A DNA stretch of 64,000 nucleotides from contig NC_088344.1 in the NCBI RefSeq assembly GCF_036884655.1, positions 35,456,501-35,520,500 of the forward strand. The letters run 5' to 3'. Both the position numbers and the translations under genes were made by a program. This DNA is from Musa acuminata AAA Group. Its lineage: Eukaryota > Streptophyta > Magnoliopsida > Zingiberales > Musaceae. This document shows, piece after piece, positions 52,028-62,066 of the stretch (positions are counted from its first letter, which is position 1; each line of letters begins with the position of its first letter). The notes beneath the pieces are model-generated. The model searched no databases. It worked only from the letters and a program-made list of their open reading frames with translations, and was not told where the DNA came from.

Positions 52028-55000
52028 TCAATGTGAAGCCATGCCGACCAACTGTCGGCATATCTCCTGTCTTTCTTTTGGTAAGGTCTTCGTCAACATG
52101 TCTGCTCCGTTGTCATCTGTATGAATTTTCTGAAGCTGCAACTGCTTCTCTTCAAATACATTTCGAATCCAGTGGTATCTGACATCTATATGCTTTGACT
52201 TGGAATGAAACATTGGGTTCTTACACAAATGGATGGCACTCTGGCTGTCACAATGCACCACATAATTTTCCTGTTTCAGCCCCAATTCTTGTAAGAATTC
52301 TTTCATCCATAACATTTCTTTGCATACCTCTGTAGCAGCAATATATTCTGCTTCTGTGGTGGAGAGAGCAATACACCTTTGTAACCTGGATTGCCATGAC
52401 ACAGCTCCCCCTGCAAAAGTAAGTACATAACCTGAAGTAGACTTCCTCGTATCTATATCTCTGGCCATATCTGCATCTGTGTAACCTGTCAACACAGGTG
52501 GTCCACCTCCAAAGCTTAAACAAACCTTAGAGCTCCCTCTGAGATATCTAAAAATCCACTTCACCGCTGCCCAGTGCTCTTTGCCTGGATTTGCAAGAAA
52601 TCTGCTAGTAACACCCACTGCATATGCGATGTCTAGCCTCGTACATACCATTGCATACATTAAACTTCCAACTGCTGAAGCATAAGGAACCTTTTGCATT
52701 TTCTCCTTCTCCTCATCACTTGACGGACTCTGTTCTGAGCACAACTTGAAGTGACCTGCAAGAGGAGAACCAACTGGCTTAGCATTGCTCATACTGAATC
52801 TTTCCAATACCTTCTCGATGTATTTCTCCTGTGACAACCAAATCTTCTTGTTTTTCCTGTCACGAGAAATCTGCATGCCCAGTATTTGCTTTGCTGGCCC
52901 CATGTCCTTCATTGCAAAAGACTCACTCAGTTCCTTCTTCAACCTGTCAATTTTAGACATATCTTTCCCAAGAATAAGCATGTCATCAACATAAAGTAAG
53001 AGAATAATAAAATCCTCACCAAACCATTTGATGTACACACAATGATATGAAGTCGTTCTTTTGTATCCATTTTCTGTCATAAATGAATCAAACTTTCTGT
53101 ACCACTGTCTTGGAGCTTGCTTTAGCCCATACAAGCTCTTCTTCAACTTGCAGACAAAATTATCTTTACCTTTGACTTTGAAGCCTTCTGGTTGCTCCAT
53201 ATAAATTTCCTCCTCCAAATCACCATGAAGGAAAGCTGTCTTCACATCTAACTGCTCAACCTCCAAGTCCTGGCTAGCAGCAATACCAAGAGCAACACGA
53301 ATAGAAGACATTTTAACAACAGGAGAAAATATCTCTTCAAAGTCAATACCTTTCTTTTGACCAAAGCCTTTCACAACCAATCTAGCTTTGTACTTTGGTT
53401 GAGAACAATATTCTTGAGTCTTCAACCTAAAAACCCACTTGTTCTTCAAGGCCTTCATTCCATTTGGTAGCAGCACCAAATCATAAGTGTGGTTCTTCTG
53501 AAGAGCATCCATCTCTTCCTGCATAGCAATTAACCACTTCTCTTTCTGCTCACTCTCAACTGCTTCCTGGTAACTCTCTGGTTCACCTGCATCAGTAAGC
53601 ATCACATACTCATCTGTAGAGTATCTTCTGGAAGGTTGACGTTGTCTAGAAGATCTTCTCAACTGAGGTTCTGCGGGAACTTGCTCTCCTACTTCTTCTT
53701 GCTCAACATGTCCTGCAGGTAAATCAACATCAGGCTCTACACTATTTTCCTGCACATCTCCCCCATCACCCTGATATACTGGAGGAGTAACTGGGTCACA
53801 ATCTGCTAATCCTTCTGCAGAAGTCTTGGCTGGTGCCTTCTTCTTCAAATCCTCAAAGGTTTGATCCTCAAAGAAGACCACATCTCTGCTCCTGAATACC
53901 TTCTGCTTTTCTGGATCCCAAAGCCTGTAACCAAACTGATCATGTGAGTAACCAAGAAAAATACATTCTTTAGACTTACCATCCAGCTTGGACCTCTCAT
54001 TATCTGGAACATGTGCAAATACACGACAACCAAACACTTTCAAATGCCTGTAGGAAACATCTTTCGCTGACCATACATGCTCTGCAACATCACCATCTAG
54101 GGCTGTACATGGTGATAAGTTGATCACATCAACTGCAGTCCTCAAAGCCTCATCCCAAAACCTTTTGGGTAGCTTGGCCTGTGAAAGCATACATCTGATC
54201 TTTTCCATGATGGTGCGGTTCATCCTCTCTGCAATTGCATTATGCTGAGGTGTACCAGGAACTGTCATCTCATGTTGGATTCCATGTGACCTGCAATAGT
54301 CATTAAACAATCCTGTATACTCACCACCATTATCTGATCTTATGCATTTCAATTTCCTTTCTGTCTCCCTTTCAACCCTGGCATGAAACTCTTTAAAGAC
54401 ATTAATAACCTGATCTTTGGTCTTCAAAGCATAAGCCCAAACTTTCCTGGAAAAATCATCTATAAAAGTGACAAAATAAAGTGCACCACTTATACCAAGA
54501 ACATCAACAGATCCACCAGGAGTTTTTGTCCTCAAAGGACCACATACATCTGTATAAACACGGTCTAAGGTATGCATTTTTCTAGACAAAGCAGCACTAG
54601 CAAATGAAACTCTATGTTGTTTACCAGCTAAACAATCAATACAAGGGTTCAGATGTATACCTCTGAGATCTGGTAATACCTCTCTCTTGGAAAGAGTTTG
54701 CAGCCCCTTCTCGCTCATGTGTCCCAATCGCCTATGCCACAACTCCATACTGAAGTCTTTCTCTGTAGCATTTAACTGCTCACCATAAGCTTTAGCCTGC
54801 AACCTGTACAAAGTATGACATTTCTTTCCATTAGCTATAACAAGAGAACCCTTACTGAGTTTCCATTGCCCTCTGTGAAATCTGCTTTCATAGTCTTCAT
54901 CATCTAGTCTTCCAACTGAAATTAAATTCAGCCTTAAGTCAACCACATGTCTCACATCCTTAAGTACCAACTTGCAGCCAAGGTTGGTCTTTAAATGGAT

Positions 55001-56008
55001 ATCACCCATGCCAATGATGTCTGCTGTGCCATAGTTGCCCATCTTGACAACACCAAAGTTTCCAGACCTGTATGTAGCAAAAAACTCCCTCCGAGGTGTA
55101 GCATGATAAGAAGCACCTGTGTCAATCACCCACTCAAGATCCTGACACACACAAGAAAAAATATCATCAGAAGGAGACAAAATCAAATAATCACCACCCT
55201 GCACTGTAGCTGTAGTATTATCCTTTGATTCTGTAGACTCCACTTCTTTTCCCTTTTTCTTGTTCTTCTTAGGTTGCTTACATTGGTTCTTGTAATGTCC
55301 TTTCTCACCACAGTTATAGCAAACAATATCTTTTCTTGATCTTGACTTGCTCCTACCCATACGTGAACTGCTTCTGGACTTTGACCTTCCTCTGTTCTCT
55401 GAGATAAGTGATTGTGAATCATTCTGAGATGTTGCTGAACTCTTTCTTCTCAACTCCTCATTCAACAAACTGCTTGTTACTTGACTCATAGTGACAATAC
55501 CATCTGGCGCAGAATTACTGAGGGAAACCACCAGTGTCTCCCAACTTTCTGGTAATGAACTGAGAAGTAACAATGCCTGCAACTCATCATCAAGAGACAT
55601 TTTCATAGAGGATAACTGGTTAGTAATACTCTGCATTTCATTCAAATGCTCAGCAATAGAAGCACCTTCTCTATATTTTAGGTTCACAAGTTTTCTGATC
55701 AAAAAAGCTTTGTTGCCAGCTGTTTTTCTCTCATAGAGACTTTCCAATTTTTTCCAAAGAGAATATGCAGAAATTTCAGTAGAAACATGGTGAAAGACAC
55801 TATCATCAAGCCACTGTCTAATAAACCCAATTGTCTTTCGATCTAACCTCTTCCACTCATCATTTGTCATAGTTGTAGGTTTTGCACTATCCCCCTGCAA
55901 AGGTCCATACAAATCTTTGCAATACAAGAGATCTTCCATTCTTGGTTTCCATATCATCCAATTATTTCCATTTAAACTAATCATACGAGAAATATTACTG
56001 GCCTCCAT
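52028..56008 (-). CDS. Copia gag-pol polyprotein, intact (1,326 aa)
   Basis: A single uninterrupted frame from ATG 56,008 (MEASNISRMI). Further upstream codons are not ATG. Domains in order are: a gag capsid region; an Arg/Ser-rich stretch; a CCHC zinc knuckle (CYNCGEKGHYKNQC, about 230-243); aspartic protease with DTGASYHATP (about 296); and the integrase HHCC zinc domain (HRRLGHMSE ... CIDC, about 430-470). The integrase core Asp-Asp-Glu residues lie in YTDVCGPL, SDNGGEY and AERMNRT. Reverse transcriptase follows with YVDDM (about 1,005), then RNase H with GYTDADMARD, LSTTEAEY and HCDSQSAI. All catalytic residues that I can recognise are present, so the element may still be autonomous. Length is normal for Copia polyproteins. 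Confidence 0.96.
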   Translation of the reverse strand: MEASNISRMISLNGNNWMIWKPRMEDLLYCKDLYGPLQGDSAKPTTMTNDEWKRLDRKTIGFIRQWLDDSVFHHVSTEISAYSLWKKLESLYERKTAGNKAFLIRKLVNLKYREGASIAEHLNEMQSITNQLSSMKMSLDDELQALLLLSSLPESWETLVVSLSNSAPDGIVTMSQVTSSLLNEELRRKSSATSQNDSQSLISENRGRSKSRSSSRMGRSKSRSRKDIVCYNCGEKGHYKNQCKQPKKNKKKGKEVESTESKDNTTATVQGGDYLILSPSDDIFSCVCQDLEWVIDTGASYHATPRREFFATYRSGNFGVVKMGNYGTADIIGMGDIHLKTNLGCKLVLKDVRHVVDLRLNLISVGRLDDEDYESRFHRGQWKLSKGSLVIANGKKCHTLYRLQAKAYGEQLNATEKDFSMELWHRRLGHMSEKGLQTLSKREVLPDLRGIHLNPCIDCLAGKQHRVSFASAALSRKMHTLDRVYTDVCGPLRTKTPGGSVDVLGISGALYFVTFIDDFSRKVWAYALKTKDQVINVFKEFHARVERETERKLKCIRSDNGGEYTGLFNDYCRSHGIQHEMTVPGTPQHNAIAERMNRTIMEKIRCMLSQAKLPKRFWDEALRTAVDVINLSPCTALDGDVAEHVWSAKDVSYRHLKVFGCRVFAHVPDNERSKLDGKSKECIFLGYSHDQFGYRLWDPEKQKVFRSRDVVFFEDQTFEDLKKKAPAKTSAEGLADCDPVTPPVYQGDGGDVQENSVEPDVDLPAGHVEQEEVGEQVPAEPQLRRSSRQRQPSRRYSTDEYVMLTDAGEPESYQEAVESEQKEKWLIAMQEEMDALQKNHTYDLVLLPNGMKALKNKWVFRLKTQEYCSQPKYKARLVVKGFGQKKGIDFEEIFSPVVKMSSIRVALGIAASQDLEVEQLDVKTAFLHGDLEEEIYMEQPEGFKVKGKDNFVCKLKKSLYGLKQAPRQWYRKFDSFMTENGYKRTTSYHCVYIKWFGEDFIILLLYVDDMLILGKDMSKIDRLKKELSESFAMKDMGPAKQILGMQISRDRKNKKIWLSQEKYIEKVLERFSMSNAKPVGSPLAGHFKLCSEQSPSSDEEKEKMQKVPYASAVGSLMYAMVCTRLDIAYAVGVTSRFLANPGKEHWAAVKWIFRYLRGSSKVCLSFGGGPPVLTGYTDADMARDIDTRKSTSGYVLTFAGGAVSWQSRLQRCIALSTTEAEYIAATEVCKEMLWMKEFLQELGLKQENYVVHCDSQSAIHLCKNPMFHSKSKHIDVRYHWIRNVFEEKQLQLQKIHTDDNGADMLTKTLPKERQEICRQLVGMASH

Positions 56009-56040
56009 GTTCAAATACAAAAATTAAATCACCAAAACCC

Positions 56041-56053
56041 CGCTCTGATACCA
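56041..56053 (-). other. Primer-binding site, initiator tRNA-Met type
   Basis: Read on the minus strand, TGGTATCAGAGCG lies two bases inside the 5' LTR. It matches the complement of the 3' end of plant initiator tRNA-Met, the usual Copia primer. Confidence 0.88.
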
Positions 56054-56055
56054 GT

Positions 56056-56659
56056 TGATGGGGATAAAAAGAGGAATAACCTTTGTATAGGAACAAATAC
56101 TAGAAGACCAAAATACGCAGCGGAATAAAATGGAAACACAATCAAACAGAACACCAAGATATACGTGGAAAACCCCTTCAATGTGAAGGGTAAAAACCAC
56201 GGGGCAAACTAGAGATAATCCACTATGAGAATAATGAATATACAGATCTCAATCTCTTGCCCAAAACCCTAGCAACAACCACAAGAGAATAACTAGGATA
56301 CAAGGATCACGTCACTGCCCACAATATCTAAAACCTCCCAAGTAATCACAGCAAGAGCCTACTGTAGATTTGATCTAACCTGAGATGAGAACACTGCTAG
56401 ATGATTGTGAACAGTCTTGCTGCGTTGTCCTTGTCTTCTTCCCTTTCTTTCTCTTCCTTTTCTGCCTTGTTCTCCTTCTTCCCTTTAGAATCTCGTGGCT
56501 ACAAAGATCTGCCTCGTTGCTGCCTTTTTATAGCCTTAATCTGCCTCTAAAACGCAGCCACCACACCCCCCTAATCTTAATTAGGGTTAGGTTAAGAGAG
56601 GGTGTGGGCTGTGGGCTGATAAAGCCCACATGGGCTGAATATGGGCCATCAGCCCAACA
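56056..56659 (-). repeat. 5' LTR of the Copia element
   Basis: 604 bp. It differs from the other LTR at four sites, near plus positions 56,296, 56,340, 56,363 and 56,418. Read on the minus strand it starts TGTTGGGCTGATGG. Confidence 0.95.
56523..56535 (-). promoter_or_regulatory. TATA box in the Copia 5' LTR
   Basis: GGCTATAAAAAGG on the minus strand, about 125 bp into the LTR from its outer end, is the probable core promoter of the element. Confidence 0.7.
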
Positions 56660-56664
56660 TATAA
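56660..56664. repeat. Target-site duplication TATAA, right
   Basis: Matches the five bases before the element at 51,376-51,380. Removing the Copia insertion and one TATAA rejoins the Gypsy host sequence. Confidence 0.95.
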
Positions 56665-58188
56665 TAGTTGACATCCCCTCAACATAAAATACGATCATAA
56701 GCCAACCCACACTCAACAAGCTGAGGGTTGTGGTGTCAACCTATCACATGATGATGAAGTTCTCAATAATAATTGATATTATGGATCTAAGTGGTGATAT
56801 GAAGGAGTCTCGTTAATGCTATCTAATGACAGTCTTCTTACCGAAGAAGGCCCAACCCAAGGCACTACCGATGGAGCCTCGAGATTTTACTAAACTCTTT
56901 ACATATCTAGAACCAATGGAGATATTGGTCAAGAAAACTTTAGACAAGGCTCATCCTAATCGGGTCATTAAGATCAGGGCGATGCACCTCTAGGAGAAAC
57001 GAGTGTAGCTCATTGACTTTATCAAGAAAAATGCTAAAGTGTTTGTATGGTCACTAAGCGATATGCCAAGAATAGACCCCGACGTGACTTAGCACCATCT
57101 GAACATTTCCCTTAAGGTTTGACCTATGAAGCAAAAGCCTCATAAGTTCGCTCTCAAATGCCAATAAGCAATTAACGATGAGGTGGACAAGTTGTTAGGG
57201 GGTAAGGTTTATTGCTAAAGTGCAGTACCCCTAATGGCTTGCGAACATTATATTGGTCAAAAAATCTAATGAAAATTGAATAATATGTTTTGATTAGATT
57301 GATCTAAATAAAACATGTTCGAAGGACAACTACCCTCTTCCTTAAATTGATCAGTTGGTTGATGCTACCTTGGGCTATGAGCTTCTTACTTTCATGAATA
57401 CATTTTTAGGATATAATTAATTAAGGATGGCACCTTGAGATCAAGAACATACCTTCTTCATCACAAATCAATGCATATATTATTATAGAGTCATGTCGTT
57501 CGGATTAAAAAATATGGGGATGATATACCAAAGGATAGTTAATAAAATGTTCAAGCATCAAATTGGGAGGAACATCAAGTTATATAAGGATGATATGATA
57601 GTCAAAAGCAGAACAACTAACTCGTATCTAGCGAACTTAGCTAAGACATTTTAGGTTTTGGAGAGATATAATATGCACCTCAATCCATTCAAGCGCACTT
57701 TTGCAATTAGCTTGAAAATTTTTCTTGGATTCATTTTTCACTAGAGAGGATTATACGCAAACCTGAAATGGTCCGCACCATATTAGAGATGCATCCATCT
57801 CGGTCAGTAAAGGAAGTGCAATAATTAACAGAATAAATAGCTATACTTACCTAGTTCCTATCCAGTCCAGTGATAAGTGCTTGCACTTCTTTTGGGCATT
57901 GAAAATTCTAAAAGATTTTCTATGGATCAACAAGTGCTAGAGGCATTTGAAAAGCTGAAGCATTATCTCGCCTAATTACCATGACTCTCCTCCATTCCAA
58001 GCAAGGCTCTTAACCTCTGTCTCACTACTACCGAGCAAGTTGTTAGCACGGTATTGATGTAGGATGACCTGGGAGTCCAAAGACTCATTTATTATATCAA
58101 CCATATACTAAACAGAGTTGAGTGATACCCCCATCGAGAGGCAAGCTTTTGCGCTAGTATTGGTGGTAAGGAATCTTCGTCTCTATTT
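56665..58188 (+). mobile_element. Decayed Ty3/Gypsy reverse transcriptase region
   Basis: Broken frames give RT landmarks: PNRVIKIRAM near 56,955 and DNYPLP..IDQLVDAT near 57,330. MSFGLKNMG near 57,500 and IVNKMFKHQIGRNIKLY then DDMIVKS near 57,540-57,610 complete the set. The usual Asp-rich catalytic box reads YKDDM, a changed residue. Stops and frameshifts are common. RNase H starts near 57,900 and is interrupted at 58,193. Confidence 0.85.
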
Positions 58189-58193
58189 CTAAG
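58189..58193. repeat. Target-site duplication CTAAG, left
   Basis: CTAAG before the solo LTR is repeated directly after it at 59,568-59,572. Confidence 0.9.
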
Positions 58194-59567
58194 TGTTAGT
58201 TATAAGTGCCCTATAAGCCAATCACATGAGTGATGGCATCTGTGACACGCTGCAATGATCTCTTTGCTTATTATTACTAACATTTTATTATATATTATCT
58301 GGATATATATTGTAGTGTCCTTAGATATGTGCAATAGGAATCATTTCGTGATGAGATCACGATAATGAGATCGATTCACCTTTAAACATAGACACTAAAT
58401 TATCCTAGTTATAGGTTACTCGAGAAGGACATTGAGATAACTGGATAGACTGATGCGCTATATACTCGTCCATATGATGAAGGCATAGTACTCATGTGGA
58501 GACATTAGAGATATAGTGCTGGTACTAATTGGAGAATGAGTTCATTTATTGATTTGTTTACGAAATGTTGAATGGTTAATGATACCTAATATCAGACAAT
58601 GATTACGTAGTCATAGTTGTATGTCTAGTCCTTAGACTTGAGATACCAAGGATATTTTGTATAAGCACTTCATTCTTTAACATCGGACTTACATGTTTAA
58701 AAATTTTAGATTTGGTATAGTTGGTTCTCGATAATAGTAACCAACCTTACAAAGGCAATTGAGTATCAATAGAGGATTATCCACTCTCAATATCGCGAGA
58801 GAAATATCCTATGTGTCTTCACTTAGATAAAATCTCTAGCCAAGGTCGTTTGGAGAGAGGAGTACTCCAAGAGAATTCGATTAGAGCGAGACTCTGATAG
58901 GATTTCGTATGGGTTTGACATTACCATTCCCAATATACGATCTCTATGATATTAGATTGATGAGAGACTATAGATATATGATAATTATAGACAGACAGAT
59001 CCGATAGATTAGATCATTCTGTACCATTTGAGGACTATGACATAATAGCATAGTATGTCTATAGTCGATGAGTTAAGTGAATTATTATGAAGATAATAAT
59101 TTACTATATTAGAAGGAGTTTTAATAAGATCAGTTCACGGCCAACTCGATATCGGGCATAAAGGATCACACATATATGGTGGATATTGCGACGAGTAGAG
59201 GTGCAGATATGAGATATCTGCAGAGCCCTTAGTTTGGATTCTATGGATAAGATCCAATAGCCTTGCGATGCGCATAGAGAGGGAGACCCCACAGCGATTT
59301 GAGGAGTATTGTCACTGCATCCGTTATGTGGATCACTGCTAGAGAGGATTACGTAAGTTCTCCTTCATCGACTCCATCAGATCTGAAAATTTCAAGGATA
59401 TTCGATCTCTCTATGTAACATTTCTAACATGACACGTGCAATTTTTTGATTTTGCGATTATCTCGCACACTAATCGTTGCACAATGATCAAGTACTTAAC
59501 TTTGGAAAATCTAGTTTTTATTTTGTTTTCTTCTGCATATAAAATGCCAACCTATGATTTCCTAACA
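58194..59567. mobile_element. Solo LTR (1,374 bp) inserted in the Gypsy RNase H region
   Basis: It starts TGTTAG and ends CTAACA (a 6-bp terminal inverted repeat) and is bounded on both sides by CTAAG. Removing it restores the Gypsy RNase H reading (RNLRLYF ... followed by TNQPL). It has no internal coding region, so it is either the product of LTR-LTR recombination or a non-autonomous short element. The length and terminal bases suggest a SIRE/Maximus-like Copia LTR, which is an inference. Confidence 0.88.
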
Positions 59568-59572
59568 CTAAG
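59568..59572. repeat. Target-site duplication CTAAG, right
   Basis: Second copy of the five-base duplication flanking the solo LTR. Confidence 0.9.
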
Positions 59573-60430
59573 TGCATCCTATATAGGTGATCACCAACCA
59601 ACCGCTCAAGCGGATCCTTTCAGAATTTAACATCTCGAGATGGATGCTAAGATGATCGATAGAGTTAGGCGAGTTTAATATTCGATATGTATCGAGGGTT
59701 GCCATTAAAGTTCAAGCATTGGTGGATTTCATATTAGAGCTTACCCTCTCACCCGAGGTCAAAGTTGACAAGCACACCCTCTTAACATGAATCATATTCA
59801 TAGATGGTTTCACCACAATGGAAAGGGGTAGTGTCAGACATGTCCTAAAAGGTTCAAACAAGCAGGTGTACAAAGAAGCTCTATGGTTCAAGTTCAAAAT
59901 CTCCAATAATGAGACTGAATATAAAGTTCTTCTCTCAAAACTCTAACTCGCCCAAGAGCTCCAAGTGCAGGACTTAATAGTGTTCAATGATTCACAACTA
60001 GTCGTGAGCCAAGTTGATAGGAGCTACAAAGCTTAAAATGGGACCATGATGAAATACCTTATCGAGGTGTAGTGGTTAGCCTGAAGCTTCTCCCAACTCA
60101 GCGTGCTAAAGGTACCTCATGTAAAAAAATATCTAAACTGATGCACTAGTCAGGTTAGCCTCCACCCAAGTTCAAAAGGAGGGCTTGCCGATAGTCGAGA
60201 TATTATCGATTCAAATCATTGAAGAGCATGATGTGGCCATAGCCAAGGAGGAACTGAGCTGGATTGATAAGATCCTATACTACGAGAGAGATGAGACACT
60301 CCCTGTTGATACTATAATGGCTCAAATGATTAGTCATCATCAAGCATGGTATTGCATAATGAATGACTGCTTGTACCGAAGATCCTTCATTATGTGGTCT
60401 ATTCACCTATTTGTCACTTGCAAATACCTT
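59573..60430 (+). mobile_element. Decayed Ty3/Gypsy RNase H and pre-integrase region
   Basis: RNase H resumes with KRILSEFNISRWM, IELGEFNIRY, FIDGFTTM, and NNETEYKVLLSKL then FNDSQLVVSQV around 59,830-60,010. A pre-integrase piece (DKILYYERDETLPVDT ... NDCLYRRSF) lies at 60,265-60,390. No integrase core was found after this, so the element is truncated on this side. Beyond 60,430 only simple and inverted repeats follow. Confidence 0.82.
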
Positions 60431-60524
60431 TCCTTAGGTATTTGCGAGGGAATACCTTTCCTCAAGTATTTGCAAGATCCTTCATTATGTAATGGTCCAT
60501 CTTGCCCCCCACCCTAAATGCATG

Positions 60525-60655
60525 CTTCAAGACTTTTTACGATAAGGGTTCAAAGCATGGTGTTTAGTTCACTCGGCATGGGAGTGCTTCGAGACTTCTC
60601 ACAAGAGGGGTTCAAAGCACAATGTTTAGTTCATTCAGCATGGGAGTGTTCATGT
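60525..60655 (+). repeat. Tandem pair of a ~62-bp unit
   Basis: A unit containing GGTTCAAAGCA, TGTTTAGTTCA and GGCATGGGAGTG occurs at about 60,525 and again at about 60,587, roughly 85% identical. Confidence 0.75.
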
Positions 60656-60719
60656 TCAAGATATCATCTTACAAGTCAGGTTTTCTGATTCAGGTGTCTC
60701 AGGCATGTTGGGCTTATGC

Positions 60720-61400
60720 TTTTGTCGTAACAAATTTTTCTTTATGAGATTTGGGTTTCCAAACACATGCTTTTCGGGCACATTTGGCCTTGCGCCTCTA
60801 CCGTAGCAGATTTACCTTGGCATGGGTCGAGTTTCCTATCTTATATGCCTTGGGAGCATTTAGCCTTGCACCTCCACCATAACGGATTTCTCATTACGTG
60901 TGTCGGGTTTCTCGACTTATGTGTCTTAGGTGTATTTGACCTTATACCTCCATTGTGGTTGATTTACCTTAATGCAGGTCGAGTCAGATTGATACACTTT
61001 GGACACATTTGGCTTCACATCTCCACCGTGATAGATTTTTTGTTATGCAAGTCAGGTTTTCCGACTCACATCGTTATGTTGAGAAAATATGAAATCTATC
61101 ATGACAGAGGTATAGGGCCAAATGAACCCAAGGCATGTGAGTTTGGAAACCAGACTTATGCCAAGATAAACCTACCATGATAAAGGTATAAGACTAAATA
61201 AGCCCGATGCATATGAGTCAGGAAACCTGACACTATGACAGATTTCAAATCCCTTCTCCGCCGTGATAAATTTTGGATTTTCCCATTGTCGTGAGAATGT
61301 GAGTCAGGAAACTTGATTTATCATGATTAAAATATGAAGTCAAATACGTTCGAGACGTGCAACTCGGGAAATATGACCCGCAAGAAGATAAGTGAGTTCG
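60720..61400. repeat. Inverted array of a ~75-bp unit
   Basis: Four plus-oriented units (cores such as CATTTGGCCTTGCGCCTCTA near 60,779, then near 60,848, 60,930 and 61,005) are followed by several units in the opposite direction. The latter have cores such as GAGGTATAGGGCCAAATG near 61,105, then near 61,185 and 61,330. Short GAGTCAGGAAACC and GTCAGGTTTTCCGACTC words mark the unit ends in each orientation. The two halves could pair as a long imperfect hairpin. No coding content. Confidence 0.75.
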
Positions 61401-61442
61401 GAAGGTTAGAGAGAGGAATGAAAAAGAGATAGAAAGTGGCAT

Positions 61443-62066
61443 GCTTGAGACTTCTCACAATGGATTTCGGTAATTAACTATAGTAGACAATTAATTTATG
61501 CGACAGCGATATGGAAACCTCAGGCATTACCCAAACAAAAGTCCAATCGAATCGTCGAATGTTATAGTTAATATTATGATGCATCGTATTAATCTAATTA
61601 TGGTATTTGGTGGATGTGTCAGATTGACAAAGCGTTTGAAATGTAGATCAACATGTCACGGTGACAGTTGGTATCGTACATGTGTTGGGACAACAAAACA
61701 ACTGCAAATGATTGAAACCCTCGGTGAGTTGATAAGCTCCTTGGTGCCTTTTGTTCCAATGTCGATGACCGAAGCCCTTCAGTTGGAAGAAGAAAGCCTA
61801 GAGGTTCATGGCAATAGCATATTCTTCTGCACGTCACCTGTTGACTTAATCAGTGATACCAGTCATTTGAACAACAAATGCAGGAAGCACATCTCGATTT
61901 CCACAACCACACATGTATTATGTATCATAGAGCCATTTCTAGCGAGTCTCTGGTCCCTCGACATCACAGTCGAAAGTACATAAAAGCATAGGGCCATAGT
62001 ATCACACATCAAACATGCAATTTAGTAACTGATGATAGAACCATACGGCACCTATATACGAGGAAT
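61443..62066. other. Intergenic, downstream of the second HIR gene
   Basis: Contains an open stretch (61,498-61,983) with no recognisable family. The last ~90 bp are probably the 3'-untranslated region of the HIR gene on the minus strand. Confidence 0.5.

Larger units (their letters stand above)
51381..56659 (-). mobile_element. Complete, young Ty1/Copia LTR retrotransposon (5,279 bp)
   Basis: Two 604-bp LTRs (51,381-51,984 and 56,056-56,659), each TG...CA, flank a single open polyprotein on the minus strand. A primer-binding site, a polypurine tract and a perfect 5-bp target-site duplication are all present. The LTRs differ at 4 positions (0.66%), which marks a recent insertion. It lies inside the decayed Gypsy element in the opposite orientation. 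The gene order gag-protease-integrase-RT-RNase H is that of Copia. Resemblance to the Tnt1-like (Tork) group is an inference from gag and pol style. Confidence 0.97.

Noticed and set aside
51710..52036. 108-codon open frame in the Copia LTR (also in the other LTR)
   Set aside because: Lies antisense across the LTR promoter region, and its presence in both LTRs follows from their identity.
48230..61400. Integrated plant pararetrovirus
   Set aside because: All pol pieces fit Ty3/Gypsy or Copia elements; no movement or coat protein signatures were seen.
61498..61983. 161-codon open frame near the second HIR gene
   Set aside because: Composition looks non-coding, no family match, and it lies next to repeat DNA.
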